Below, in pieces: positions 7,045-15,103 of a stretch of 24,095 nt of DNA; within the stretch, counting starts at the first letter, position 1, and the number at the start of each line of letters is the position of its first letter. Under the pieces are notes generated by a model that was given only the letters and a program-made list of their open reading frames with translations, was not told the origin of the DNA and did no database searches. Position numbers and translations under genes: made by a program. This DNA is from Bacillota bacterium (GTDB lineage: Bacteria; Bacillota_A; Clostridia; DSM-8532): assembly GCA_023424865.1 (NCBI GenBank), contig JAFADM010000570.1, forward strand, positions 1-24,095, read 5' to 3'.

Positions 7045-7087
7045 CTTTGCTATGACAGAGATGTGTCATGGCCAGTCACGTAAAGTC
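7043..7087. terminator. Hairpin between convergent NHL gene and ger operon
   Basis: GCTATGACA and TGTCATGGC (7049-7057 and 7064-7072) form a 9-bp stem with one G-U pair. Outer GACTTT (7043-7048) and AAAGTC (7082-7087) can pair around it. It lies exactly between two convergent transcription units. There is no T-run on either strand, so intrinsic termination is doubtful. Confidence 0.35.
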
Positions 7088-7090
7088 GGC

Positions 7091-7303
7091 TCAATAGCTG
7101 ATGTGAAGTATATCAATCATGAGCCTGTCCATAAAGTAAAGGGGACTGGGAAGATCCACCCCCGCCTTATAAAGGATGGCAAGGAGAGCGCCAACAAGAT
7201 AAATCCCCCCGGTAATGAGCAGCTCCTTACGCTTTCCCTTTCTTAGAAGAGAAGGAAAGTCAACAAAAGCGAGGAGGATAAGGGCCAGAACTAAATAGAC
7301 CAC
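7091..7303 (-). CDS. Small two-helix membrane protein, candidate germinant-receptor D subunit
   Basis: A 70-residue protein with two predicted membrane helices (about residues 2-17, VYLVLALILLAFVDFP, and 28-46, LLITGGIYLVGALLAILY). They are joined by a basic loop LLRKGKRKE and followed by a short tail with LPSPLYFMDRLM. It starts with GTG immediately after the GerB stop codon (TAAGTG); GAGGTG near the GerB stop can serve as its ribosome binding site. It is therefore the last gene of the ger operon. Small two-helix proteins of about 70-75 residues encoded with GerA-type receptors are known in Bacillus as D subunits, which modulate receptor-dependent germination. Length, topology and position match that class. 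Sequence homology was not tested. Confidence 0.7.
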   Translation of the reverse strand: MVYLVLALILLAFVDFPSLLRKGKRKELLITGGIYLVGALLAILYKAGVDLPSPLYFMDRLMIDILHISY

Positions 7304-8407
7304 TTAATTCACCTCCTCCGGTTTTTTCTTTAAGACCTTTGCTAGGATAAGCGTAATAAGGGGCAGCACAAATTCAAACAGTGACCAGACAAAGGGGACA
7401 ACCCTTGCCGCAGATTCAGCGTGCTGCATGGTGGATTCGTAGGAGAGAAAGGCATAAACCATTATCCATATCCCCAGGGGCAGTACCAGTGTTTTATAGG
7501 CATTAAGGCCAAGCAGATGGGTTAAGGCTTGCACGGTAATATAGTAGAGCAAAGTAATTTTTGCAAAAAGAAAAATAATCAGCACCACCGCAAATAGGAT
7601 TTCCAGTCGGCTGATGGATTCTGTCAGGCTGGCCATTCTCTGAGTTTCAAAAGAGGGAAGAGTAAAGAGAAAAAGACTGTCCCCTAAAACCGCCAGGTCT
7701 CTTACAACCACTGCCAGAAGGCTTAGGCCGCCGAGAGCGAAGCCTCCTAAATAATACCGGCCCGGTTTTTTCTCTTTTAGAGCGATATTGGGACTTATCA
7801 TAAGAAAGACCATTATTTCGCCAAAGGGGATAGTGGAAACAATATGGGTACCCTGAATATAGCTTTTCAACGGCAGGCGCAGAACAGGAAGAAAATGGTC
7901 GAAATCCATGAGGTTGGAGGTAAGAAGCGTAGTAAGGCCAATAACCAGAATGGAAAATAAGGCAAAAAGAGTGCTATAGCGCGTAACCACCTGTATCCCG
8001 TTTCTTACCGCCCAGACACACACCAGAAGAAAGACGGAGAGTATAACAATTGAAGGCGTCTCAGGCATGATGGTTTGGTGGATGAAATCCCCTAAATCCC
8101 TTAAATTCAGGGAGGTAAGGGTAAGAAAGAACCATACGTAAAAAGCCGACAGAATTGAGCCGACAACAGGACCGTAGACCTTGCGGCTAATTTGAATGAG
8201 ATTCATTCCCGGAAATTGGTTCATAAGTCCAATATAAATTAAGATAAAGGGAATGCACCCGGCAAAGCCCAGTAGCACAGCAAGCCAGGAGTCCTGCCGG
8301 GTTATACTGACAAAAAATGAGGTCAGCATGGCTGAGGCCTGAATATAACAGGCTATGGTAAATAGAAACTGCTTAGGTGATATTTTGCCGTTATCAAGGG
8401 AAATCAT
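7304..8407 (-). CDS. gerB: GerB-type spore germination permease (GerAB/ArcD/ProY family)
   Basis: A 367-residue integral membrane protein with about ten hydrophobic helices, of the Spore_permease (APC superfamily) type. It opens MISLDNGKISPKQFLFTIAC, as usual for GerAB proteins, and carries GMNLIQISRKVYGPVVG, WAVRNGIQVVTRYSTLF and FGEIMVFLMISP. In germinant receptors this subunit lies in the spore inner membrane and binds the small-molecule germinant. The ATG overlaps the gerC stop in an ATGA (8404-8407), indicating translational coupling, and the stop is directly followed by the GTG of the small downstream gene. The order gerA-gerC-gerB is common in Clostridia and differs from B. subtilis gerAA-AB-AC. 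The germinant cannot be predicted. Confidence 0.93.
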   Translation of the reverse strand: MISLDNGKISPKQFLFTIACYIQASAMLTSFFVSITRQDSWLAVLLGFAGCIPFILIYIGLMNQFPGMNLIQISRKVYGPVVGSILSAFYVWFFLTLTSLNLRDLGDFIHQTIMPETPSIVILSVFLLVCVWAVRNGIQVVTRYSTLFALFSILVIGLTTLLTSNLMDFDHFLPVLRLPLKSYIQGTHIVSTIPFGEIMVFLMISPNIALKEKKPGRYYLGGFALGGLSLLAVVVRDLAVLGDSLFLFTLPSFETQRMASLTESISRLEILFAVVLIIFLFAKITLLYYITVQALTHLLGLNAYKTLVLPLGIWIMVYAFLSYESTMQHAESAARVVPFVWSLFEFVLPLITLILAKVLKKKPEEVN

Positions 8408-9588
8408 TGGTTTGGCTCCTTCATTTGCAGGGAGGTTGAGATATCTTCCGTATCCATTAATCGTAAGTTTATCGTAGGGTTTATTTTTATATTGGAGAAG
8501 GCCGTATCCCAGTCTTTATTAAGCATGTCCCATTCCTCCGGATATTTTTTACGATAGGCTTCACCAAATTGAAAAATGTCTGCACCATATTCCTGAGCTG
8601 CTTCAAGACTGTTCTGAATTGACTTGCTGATACTGGCTTGACTTTCTTCCATAATAAGCTCCGTAGCCTTTTTAATCGTCATCCCGTCAAATCCCATAAT
8701 TTCTTCCAATACCATTTTTCCCTTGATATTAAGATTAATCACCAATTCACCTTTTTCGGTAATAGAGGGTGTAAACCCGGAACTGATATCAAAAAGCCGA
8801 AGGTTGGCAAAGCTGCTGTCCCGTGATACTTCTACACGTGATTTGGTAATCTTGCCCGTTATCCAGGTATATCCTGTAACCTGATCTCCGGAAAGCTGCC
8901 CTACCATTTTGTCTTTTTTAAAAACTGCCAGCTCGGAGATAGCCAGCAGTGTGGTTTCTCCTTTTTTTTCAACTTTCACGAGAGGCGCAACGGAGGCAGG
9001 GTTTTCACCCAGCATGCTATTGACAAAATCCAAAATTTTTATGCTTGCAAGGCTGAATTCACTGTTCTCATTACGCAGAAGCTTGGTCAAATAAATAGAG
9101 GAAACCGATTCGGGCTTTGTAGGCGTATTAAGGATTTCCTCCGCCTTTGAATCGGTTACAAGAAAGAAGACCTCGACTCGCATCTGATAATGGCGCATGA
9201 GCACATCCAAATAGGGGAGCACACCCTTTTGAGCCTGCTCCAGACCAAAAACCACCATTTGATTATGATGAAGAAAAAGCATGCGGCTGCTCTCCCTGTT
9301 CAGGCTCTCAATAGCGGACAGAATGCTTCTGGAGGTCGTCTTTAAGAGCCTGGAGGAGCTGTCCTGACTGGAATCATCCTGGCTTTGAGCGCCACTTTGG
9401 TGAGGCTCGGCTATTTGAGCCGTAAAGTTAATGGTATCGGGTGCATCGCCTGCATCAACGCCGATGCCTGTAACTATGGCAAGGGAATCCATCTCCTGCG
9501 TGTCCCAGCATCCGGAAGCCCAGAATGGAAAAGTTGTCAGAAATGCCAGCAGAATATATTTTTTTATTAGCTTTGAGCGGTTTCCCAT
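8404..9588 (-). CDS. gerC: Ger(x)C-family spore germination lipoprotein
   Basis: A protein of about 394 residues with an N-terminal lipoprotein signal (KKYILLAFLTTFPFWASGC, lipidated Cys after ASG) followed by WDTQEMDSLAIVTGIGVD, the hallmark start of GerAC proteins. Later family features include SRSILSAIESLNRESSRMLFL, FGLEQAQKGVLPYLDVLMRH and a C-terminal domain with FQFGEAYRKKYPEEWD. The subunit is anchored at the outer face of the spore inner membrane and is needed for receptor function. Two adjacent starts are possible, GTG 9591 and ATG 9588; I prefer ATG because GGAAG is better spaced. The gene lies 73-76 nt after gerA and overlaps gerB by 4 bp. Confidence 0.93.
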   Translation of the reverse strand: MGNRSKLIKKYILLAFLTTFPFWASGCWDTQEMDSLAIVTGIGVDAGDAPDTINFTAQIAEPHQSGAQSQDDSSQDSSSRLLKTTSRSILSAIESLNRESSRMLFLHHNQMVVFGLEQAQKGVLPYLDVLMRHYQMRVEVFFLVTDSKAEEILNTPTKPESVSSIYLTKLLRNENSEFSLASIKILDFVNSMLGENPASVAPLVKVEKKGETTLLAISELAVFKKDKMVGQLSGDQVTGYTWITGKITKSRVEVSRDSSFANLRLFDISSGFTPSITEKGELVINLNIKGKMVLEEIMGFDGMTIKKATELIMEESQASISKSIQNSLEAAQEYGADIFQFGEAYRKKYPEEWDMLNKDWDTAFSNIKINPTINLRLMDTEDISTSLQMKEPNQ

Positions 9589-9664
9589 CACTTCTTCCAG
9601 ATAACTCCTTTAACATTAAGAAATTCAAATTCAGTCAGAACGCTATTGCCGTTTTTAAACATTT

Positions 9665-11269
9665 TCAGGATTCCTGTTTTCCCTGCTCCTTAACGGGGGG
9701 ATTGGGCGGTACAAAGGGCTTCTTATTGGTTCTGTCCTCTCCGGAAAGGCGGGGCGAACGGCCGGAGGTACTCCAAAGGGGCATGCGTATAAAGCTGTCC
9801 TTCACATCCGTGGAAGGAATAACCGTGCTGAAATAATCCACACCAAAGGATTTTAAGGTTGCCAGGTGGACAAGGATGCCCAGAAAGCCCATGGCTATGC
9901 CAAAGCCCCCTAATACGGCAGAAAGAATGATTAACAGGATGCGAAGCAGAGATATGGTGTCGATGAGGGAAGGAATGATAAAGCCTGCTACTGCGGTAAA
10001 AGCCACGGCAATAACCATGGGAGCGCCGACAAGCCCTGCAGCCACTGCCGCGTCCCCCATAATCAGCGCGCCAACAATACTGATGGCCTGGCCCACGGGG
10101 CGAGGCATGCGAAGACCTGCCTCCCTTAATATTTCAAAGGAAAACACCATAATCAGGGCTTCGATGATTCCCGGAAAGGGTGTACCTTCACTGGCTCCGG
10201 CGAACCGAAGAAGCAGGGTAAGAGGAATGAGCTCTTGATGGAAGGTGGTAAAGGCAATATAAACCGGGACTGTGAAAATCGAAAAGATAAAGGCCAGAAG
10301 ACGGACAATTCGTGTTATATTGGCATAAAGCGGCCTTGTATAATAATCCTCCGCCGTCTGGAAGCTTTCAATTAAAAGAAAGGGAGCCGTAAGCACAAAG
10401 GGGCTTCCCTCCACCACTATCGCCACGCGCCCGTCCAAAAGCTTTCCTGCCACCACATCCGGCTTTTCGCTGAAGCCCATTGTGGGGAAAAGGGAAAAAG
10501 GGTAATCCTCGATGTATTCCTCAATATAGCCCGAGTCCAGAATAATATCCACATCAAGCTTTGAAAGCCGTTCCTTTAAAAGCGTTACGGTTTCCTCTTT
10601 TGCCACCTTCTCCACGTATACCAGGCACACGCCGGTACGGGATTTTCTGCCTATGGTGAATTGCTCCATTTTAAGATGGGGATGTTTAATCCTGCGCCTC
10701 AGTAAAGAGGTGTTTGTAATAAGATCCTCTGTAAAACCCTCACGGGGGCCTCTTACCACCAGCTCGGTCTGGGGCTCCTCCACACCTCTTTTTTGGCCGC
10801 CCTTTGTATCAATAAGAAGGGCCCCCTTGGAACCATCAATGAGAAGGGCCGTATCTCCTGCCAGGCAGGCATTAATAATTGCATTTTTATCCCAGGCCTC
10901 TTGAATGCCGCCAATACACAAAACACCCTCCCGTAGTATCTGAAGCCACTGATCCGCTTTGCCCGGATGCAATGCCTGAGATTTTTGAGAGGAAAGAGGT
11001 GTAAGTATGCCTTCGGTTATGGTTTTTTTGTCTGCAAGACCGTCCACATAAACCAGAACGCAGCGAAAAGAACCCTCTTGTCCAAACCGGTACTCCTGCA
11101 GCTTCAAATCATCGCTTTTGGAGAGGGTTTCTTTTATGCCGCGAATATTCTCGTCCAGACTTGGGGACAGCTTTTCTGTCCGGGCTTCCCAGGAAGACTG
11201 CCAAGGCGTATGAAGGCTATTGTGATTGATGGCGTGAACCAATTTTCTGATAAGTGAACTAAATGCCAA
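9665..11269 (-). CDS. gerA: GerA-family spore germination receptor subunit
   Basis: A 534-residue protein of the GerA family (PF03323 type). A soluble N-terminal domain (about residues 1-300) contains FRCVLVYVDGLADKKTI, SRTGVCLVYVEKVA and VAGKLLDGRVAIVVEGSPFVL. It is followed by about five membrane helices including FPGIIEALIMVFSFEILREA, then LRMPRPVGQAISIVGALIMG and VTAVAGFIIPS-like segments. A hydrophilic tail rich in Pro and Lys ends the protein. GerA subunits oligomerise in the spore inner membrane and have been shown in B. subtilis to form germinant-gated channels. The start is a TTG at 11267-11269 with a perfect AGGAGG 8 nt upstream. It heads a four-gene operon (gerA-gerC-gerB-D-like) preceded by a sigma-G-type promoter. 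Confidence 0.93.
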   Translation of the reverse strand: MAFSSLIRKLVHAINHNSLHTPWQSSWEARTEKLSPSLDENIRGIKETLSKSDDLKLQEYRFGQEGSFRCVLVYVDGLADKKTITEGILTPLSSQKSQALHPGKADQWLQILREGVLCIGGIQEAWDKNAIINACLAGDTALLIDGSKGALLIDTKGGQKRGVEEPQTELVVRGPREGFTEDLITNTSLLRRRIKHPHLKMEQFTIGRKSRTGVCLVYVEKVAKEETVTLLKERLSKLDVDIILDSGYIEEYIEDYPFSLFPTMGFSEKPDVVAGKLLDGRVAIVVEGSPFVLTAPFLLIESFQTAEDYYTRPLYANITRIVRLLAFIFSIFTVPVYIAFTTFHQELIPLTLLLRFAGASEGTPFPGIIEALIMVFSFEILREAGLRMPRPVGQAISIVGALIMGDAAVAAGLVGAPMVIAVAFTAVAGFIIPSLIDTISLLRILLIILSAVLGGFGIAMGFLGILVHLATLKSFGVDYFSTVIPSTDVKDSFIRMPLWSTSGRSPRLSGEDRTNKKPFVPPNPPVKEQGKQES

Positions 11270-11327
11270 GGGTACCGCCTCCTAATTCCCATTGTTATTA
11301 TTACGCTTTTGGATAACACAACCATCC

Positions 11328-11356
11328 TAGTATGGGGAAATGGCGGCTTTTTATGC
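11328..11356 (-). promoter_or_regulatory. Sigma-G (forespore) type promoter of the ger operon
   Basis: Read on the minus strand, GCATA (11356-11352) is followed after 17 bp by CATACTA (11334-11328). These match the B. subtilis sigma-G consensus (G-A/C-ATR, then CATWMTA) at essentially every defined position. The -10 ends about 59 bp before the TTG start. Germinant-receptor operons are classic sigma-G genes, so motif and gene function agree. Confidence 0.7.
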
Positions 11357-11381
11357 GGATTTGGCACAGTCTGCACAAGGT

Positions 11382-11410
11382 TTGCAATGCTTAAGGGAAA
11401 GGGCTATGAT
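11382..11410 (+). promoter_or_regulatory. Sigma-A promoter of the dioxygenase gene
   Basis: TTGCAA (11382-11387) and TATGAT (11405-11410) are separated by 17 bp, the optimal spacing, about 22 bp before the first ATG. It points away from the sigma-G promoter, with the two -35 elements 25 bp apart. Confidence 0.75.
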
Positions 11411-11432
11411 AGAGAGAGATTAAGCAAAGGGG

Positions 11433-12224
11433 ATGAAGGAAATGCTGCAAAAAAGTGAGAAAATGCCCGCTCTTTTTGTGGGCCACGGCTCGCCCATGAA
11501 CGCCATAGAGGATAATTCGTTTACAAAAACCTGGGAAGAACTAGCCCGAAGGATTCCCAGGCCCAAGGCTATCCTGTCCGTTTCGGCCCACTGGTATACC
11601 AAGGGAAGCCGAGTGTCGGACGAGGCGCAGCCCAAAACCATTTATGACATGTATGGCTTTCCGGAAGCTCTTTATAAAGTTGCGTACCCAGCCAACGGCG
11701 CACCGGAGCTGGCACACAAAACAAAGGCCCTTATTTCAGGGGAAGTTGACATTGATAATACCTGGGGCTTGGATCACGGCACCTGGTCGGTGCTTGTACG
11801 TATGTATCCCCAAGCGGATATTCCCGTTTATCAGCTCAGTGTGGACAAAAGCGCGGGAGCGGAAGTGCATTACAGGCTTGGCCAGGAAGTGGCATCCTTA
11901 AGAGAACAGGGGGTGTTGGTTTTTGGCAGCGGTAATGTCGTTCACAACCTGTCCAGAATTTCCTGGGACATGGAGGGGGGCTACCCCTGGGCGGAGGAAT
12001 TTGATGCCTATATCCGGGACCGGATTGAGAAAAGACAATTTGAGGACGTTATTCATTATGAAAGGGCGGGGGAATGCGCCAGGCAGTCTTTTTATATGCC
12101 GGATCATTTCTATCCTCTTCTTTATGTGCTGGGCGCATCCGACGAAAAGGACAAACTCAGTGTGTTCAACGCCTCCTGTGTAATGGGGTCTCTGTCCATG
12201 ACCGGCTATTTGTTTGAAGCTTGA
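11433..12224 (+). CDS. ygiD: LigB/YgiD-family extradiol (4,5-DOPA-type) dioxygenase
   Basis: A 263-residue class III extradiol dioxygenase-like protein. Conserved metal and catalytic histidines are visible in FVGHGSPMNAIED (His18), SVSAHWYTKG (His53), LDHGTWSVL (His115), NVVHNLSRISW (His171) and YMPDHFYPL near the C-terminus. YgiD-type enzymes open catechol rings such as L-DOPA in vitro and use zinc or iron, but their physiological substrate in bacteria is mostly unknown. AAAGGGG directly abuts the ATG at 11433. The in-frame ATG at 11442 is 9 nt from it and may be the true start, shortening the protein by three residues. The gene has its own promoter and ends 8 bp before the convergent pdaA-like stop. 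Confidence 0.9.
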   Translation: MKEMLQKSEKMPALFVGHGSPMNAIEDNSFTKTWEELARRIPRPKAILSVSAHWYTKGSRVSDEAQPKTIYDMYGFPEALYKVAYPANGAPELAHKTKALISGEVDIDNTWGLDHGTWSVLVRMYPQADIPVYQLSVDKSAGAEVHYRLGQEVASLREQGVLVFGSGNVVHNLSRISWDMEGGYPWAEEFDAYIRDRIEKRQFEDVIHYERAGECARQSFYMPDHFYPLLYVLGASDEKDKLSVFNASCVMGSLSMTGYLFEA

Positions 12225-12232
12225 CGGCTTTT

Positions 12233-13288
12233 TCAAATATCACTGATTAAACGAAATTCATAGCCTTCTTCCTCCAGTATTTGAAGCATTTCATCCAGAT
12301 TTTCGGTAACTGATGAGGATACGGCGTGAAGCAGGGCTATGGCTCCGTTATGGTGATAGTTTTTAAAAAGGGAGACGGTTTCTTCTTTCGTGGGTTGCTT
12401 GCTTAAATTCCAGTCATTTGGCAGCGCAATGCTCCAGAAAATCGTTTTGTAGCCCAGAGCCTGCGTGGCCTTTAAGGAGGCTTCACTATAGTCGCCCTTT
12501 GGAGGTCGGACACACTTGTGCATTTCAAGGCCGGTAACCTCCGTATAGGCCTTTTCAACACCTGAGAGCTCTTCTTTGATTTTCTCGTCGGATAAAAGAT
12601 ACAGGGATGGGTGAGTGACTGTGTGATTTAAAACCAGATGCCCCTCGTCCACCATTCGACGGACCAGATCCGGATTCTTTGTGATAAAGCTTTTGGTAGC
12701 AAAAAAGGACGCTTTTACGCCATGGTTAAGCAGCGTATCTAATATAGAGGGAGTATATCCGTTTTCGTAGCCTTCGTCAAAGGTCAGGTAAAAGACCTTT
12801 TGTTCTGTATTGTAAACATAATAGCCGTCATATTTTTCCAAAAGCTTGCTGGCGGAGGAAGGTATGCCCGACGGCTTATGGGTGTTATTGCGCTGATAGT
12901 ACCAGCTTTGTCCCTTGGGGGCAGGGCTTGCCTGGGGAGTGGGGGCTGGTGAAGAAGTCTCCTTGGCGGGAGGCGCAGAAGGTGTTGAAGTCGATGAAGG
13001 CGGCAAGGCCGTTGGCTCGGGGGTAGCCTGCGCCGAAGGCGACGGAGTCACGGGGGGCTCTTCCGTCCCGGGATTTTGAGGAGAAGGCGTTCCAGGCAAA
13101 GGGGTGGCCGTTGCCGCAGGCGGCGTTTCTTCCGTAGGTTCAAACGTGTTTGAGGGTAAAGGGGTAGACGTAGCGCGGGATACGGCCCAATAAGATCTAA
13201 AAGCACTGCTTTGGGTGCCCGCAAAAAGGAGTAGAATAAACGCAGATAGAAGACTTAATAAAATAATCAATCTTTTTTTTACAAACAT
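12233..13288 (-). CDS. pdaA: PdaA-like polysaccharide deacetylase (muramic delta-lactam pathway) with Pro/Ser/Thr-rich linker
   Basis: A 351-residue exported, membrane-anchored NodB-fold deacetylase. A basic start (MFVKKR) and a hydrophobic helix (about residues 8-28) act as signal anchor. Residues about 35-127 are a low-complexity linker of Pro, Thr, Ser and Ala with TPSPSAQATPEPTALP-like runs. The catalytic domain follows: FYLTFDEGYENGYT (motif 1), VLNHTVTHPSLY (motif 2, H-x3-H), RPPKGDYSEASL (motif 3), and IALLHAVSSS. These match PdaA, which removes the N-acetyl group of muramic acid so that spore-cortex muramic delta-lactam can form, the mark recognised by germination lytic enzymes. B. 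subtilis PdaA has TFDN at motif 1; here it is TFDE. PdaA normally lacks so long a linker. AAGGATG lies 8 nt before ATG. No sigma-G element is visible; a weak TTTAAA-17-TTATAT is the best promoter guess. Confidence 0.87.
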   Translation of the reverse strand: MFVKKRLIILLSLLSAFILLLFAGTQSSAFRSYWAVSRATSTPLPSNTFEPTEETPPAATATPLPGTPSPQNPGTEEPPVTPSPSAQATPEPTALPPSSTSTPSAPPAKETSSPAPTPQASPAPKGQSWYYQRNNTHKPSGIPSSASKLLEKYDGYYVYNTEQKVFYLTFDEGYENGYTPSILDTLLNHGVKASFFATKSFITKNPDLVRRMVDEGHLVLNHTVTHPSLYLLSDEKIKEELSGVEKAYTEVTGLEMHKCVRPPKGDYSEASLKATQALGYKTIFWSIALPNDWNLSKQPTKEETVSLFKNYHHNGAIALLHAVSSSVTENLDEMLQILEEEGYEFRLISDI

Positions 13289-13463
13289 TACTTTATCATC
13301 CTTATTTGTATATAATCTAATTGCTGTTCGCCTTTAAAATAACATGTTTTATTTTGCATTACAAATGAAATAACTGCAAGATTTGAAAATGCAGCCCTAT
13401 TAATAAGACGAAGAAAACCGGCTGCCGTTTAAAAAATAAGTAATTATTTCGAATATTTTGACG
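13289..13463. other. Intergenic region upstream of the pdaA-like gene
   Basis: About 175 bp of AT-rich sequence between the pdaA-like start and the SBP-gene terminator. It should hold the pdaA-like promoter. Only a weak sigma-A-like pair is visible on the minus strand. A small CTGCA/TGCAG hairpin is present near 13376. No gene is supported. Confidence 0.4.
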
Positions 13464-13512
13464 AAAAAGGCCTCCGAAGTCCCTGGATGGGGAGCTTGGG
13501 AGGCCTTTTTTT
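13464..13512 (-). terminator. Strong intrinsic terminator after the solute-binding protein gene
   Basis: AAAAAGGCCTCC (13464-13475) pairs perfectly with GGAGGCCTTTTT (13499-13510), enclosing a small TCCC/GGGA stem. On the minus strand the stem is followed by TTTTT; on the plus strand by a run of seven T. It can act in both directions and lies about 50 bp beyond the SBP stop codon, separating that gene from pdaA. Confidence 0.9.
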
Positions 13513-13564
13513 ACTTAGAGCCTTAATCGCAGCAGTATTTTTGGTAAGACTCTTGGGCGATGTA

Positions 13565-15103
13565 TTACTTTTGGGCATACCATTCGTTAATGGTGTTAAT
13601 AATTTTATCGGCGCCTTTTATGTTCATTTCTGCCACATAAGCATCGAATTCATCCAGGCTTCTGGCTCCCGCAATAAATTTGACGGCCTGCTCTATGGCA
13701 TAGTCATTAACAATTTTCATTTCGGCGGAAATGCTTTCAAAGGAAGGCGCAAAGGCCAGTGGATTGACTACCTGATAGTCGTAGGCGGCTTTGACGATGC
13801 TTTCGAAAATAACGGTATATTCGGCGGTTTTACGTGTCCGTACCGTCCAAAGGGGAAAATAGCTGTCGCCGTCCTGAATAGGGAAGAAATTGCTCAAATT
13901 GCCCCGGTTTTCGTCAAAGGCGGGGATAATGGGAATTTCTTTTCCGTCCACCATCTTATAGTCGATCCCTTCCACACCGTGGATCATGCTTTTAAAGGCG
14001 GCGGGCTCCAGATAGTTGTCTATAAACTGCAGCACATCCGCAGCCTTGTCACTGCCGGAGGGCAGGATGCCAATCATAAAAAGCCCTTTTTGCGTGGTGG
14101 TTCTTTGTACTCCGTCCGCAGCCCTGAAGGGCTCGGCAGCCTGGAAATAGACTCCGTCCTTGCCCTCCGAGGTCATTTTAGCCTGATAGTCCCTGGCAGG
14201 GTCCACCCAGCCGCTGTAGTAGGCCACCTTGCCCGCAGCAATTTTTTCCATAAAGGAGGAAGAGCTTAAAATAGGGTAGTCAGGATCCAGAAGCCCTTCG
14301 GTATAAAGGCTTTTCATGTAGCTCAGGTATTCCTTGTAATCAGGTGTGAGGCGTGTGTCCACCAAAGCTCCGTTTCTGTCCTCATAGCTGTAGATAAATC
14401 CGAAAAACTGTGAAATGGTGCTGTTGATGGCGCCGGGCATAGCCGAAAAGGGAATCAGATCCTTGCCCATATTTCCGGGATCCTTTTCCTTTAAGGTTTT
14501 CAGTACGGTGTAAAGCTCCTCTTTGGTAGCAGGAACGCTGAGCCCCAAAGCGTCAAGCCAATCTTTTCTGAACATATTGTTTTCCATGGGTATGGGCAGA
14601 CCCGTGCTGGAAATGGCATAGATTCTGCCATCCACCGTGACGGCCTCCTTACCAAGAGGATCGATTCCATTGAGATTGGAATAATTGGGAAGGAGATCCG
14701 TGATGTCGGCAATGAGTCCTTTTTTGGCATAGGTGATATAAGCGCTTTTGGACTGATCGTCCGTTCCCATTTTGATGTAGTCGTAATCCACATCCCCGGA
14801 GGCGAAAATGAGATTCAGCTTGTCAAGGGCGCCCTGCTGGGGTAGAAGATCGATTTGAAGATCGTAGCCTGTTCCTTCCTCGAGAACCTTAACCGAATTG
14901 TCCGTATTAGGATCCTTGTCGGTATAGCTGTTTAAGATGCGAAGAGTTACCTTGGGCTTTTCCGTTGCCTCTGAGGTCTGGGAGGGAGCGGAGGACGAGG
15001 GGGAATTGGAGGGATTGGTTCCCGAAGGAACCCTATCGGTGCCGCAGGCCGCTGCGGGCAGGGCCAGGCCCAGAGCCAAAACAAGAGCAAGAACACGTTT
15101 CAT
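13565..15103 (-). CDS. Extracellular sugar-binding lipoprotein, LplA-like ABC transporter component
   Basis: A 512-residue solute-binding protein. The preferred start, ATG 15103, gives a classical lipoprotein signal MKRVLALVLALGLALPAAAC with Cys20 as the lipidated residue; an upstream ATG at 15166 would add 21 residues that spoil the signal. A Ser/Pro/Thr-rich tether (to about residue 45) is followed by the long binding domain of the family: VTLRILNSYTDKDPNTD, FASGDVDYDYIKMGTD, a MENNMFRKDWLDALGLSVP segment and the C-terminal VNDYAIEQAVKFIAGARSLDEFDAYVAEM motif typical of LplA-type (CUT1) binders. It would capture oligosaccharides for the divergent LplB/LplC-type permeases. GAGGAG lies 11 nt before ATG. 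A strong terminator follows. Confidence 0.92.
   Translation of the reverse strand: MKRVLALVLALGLALPAAACGTDRVPSGTNPSNSPSSSAPSQTSEATEKPKVTLRILNSYTDKDPNTDNSVKVLEEGTGYDLQIDLLPQQGALDKLNLIFASGDVDYDYIKMGTDDQSKSAYITYAKKGLIADITDLLPNYSNLNGIDPLGKEAVTVDGRIYAISSTGLPIPMENNMFRKDWLDALGLSVPATKEELYTVLKTLKEKDPGNMGKDLIPFSAMPGAINSTISQFFGFIYSYEDRNGALVDTRLTPDYKEYLSYMKSLYTEGLLDPDYPILSSSSFMEKIAAGKVAYYSGWVDPARDYQAKMTSEGKDGVYFQAAEPFRAADGVQRTTTQKGLFMIGILPSGSDKAADVLQFIDNYLEPAAFKSMIHGVEGIDYKMVDGKEIPIIPAFDENRGNLSNFFPIQDGDSYFPLWTVRTRKTAEYTVIFESIVKAAYDYQVVNPLAFAPSFESISAEMKIVNDYAIEQAVKFIAGARSLDEFDAYVAEMNIKGADKIINTINEWYAQK

Noticed and set aside
9876..10238. 120-codon plus-strand frame within gerA
   Set aside because: It is rich in R, P, M and A as expected for antisense of membrane-helix codons; the gerA frame has clear family motifs.
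13320..13400. Sigma-G promoter for the pdaA-like gene
   Set aside because: A CATGTTA is present on the minus strand, but it deviates at two positions and no matching -35 stands 16-18 bp upstream.
13487..14269. 260-codon plus-strand frame opposite the binding-protein gene
   Set aside because: It is fully antisense to a well-supported SBP gene and starts within the terminator. It resembles no family and has no ribosome binding site.
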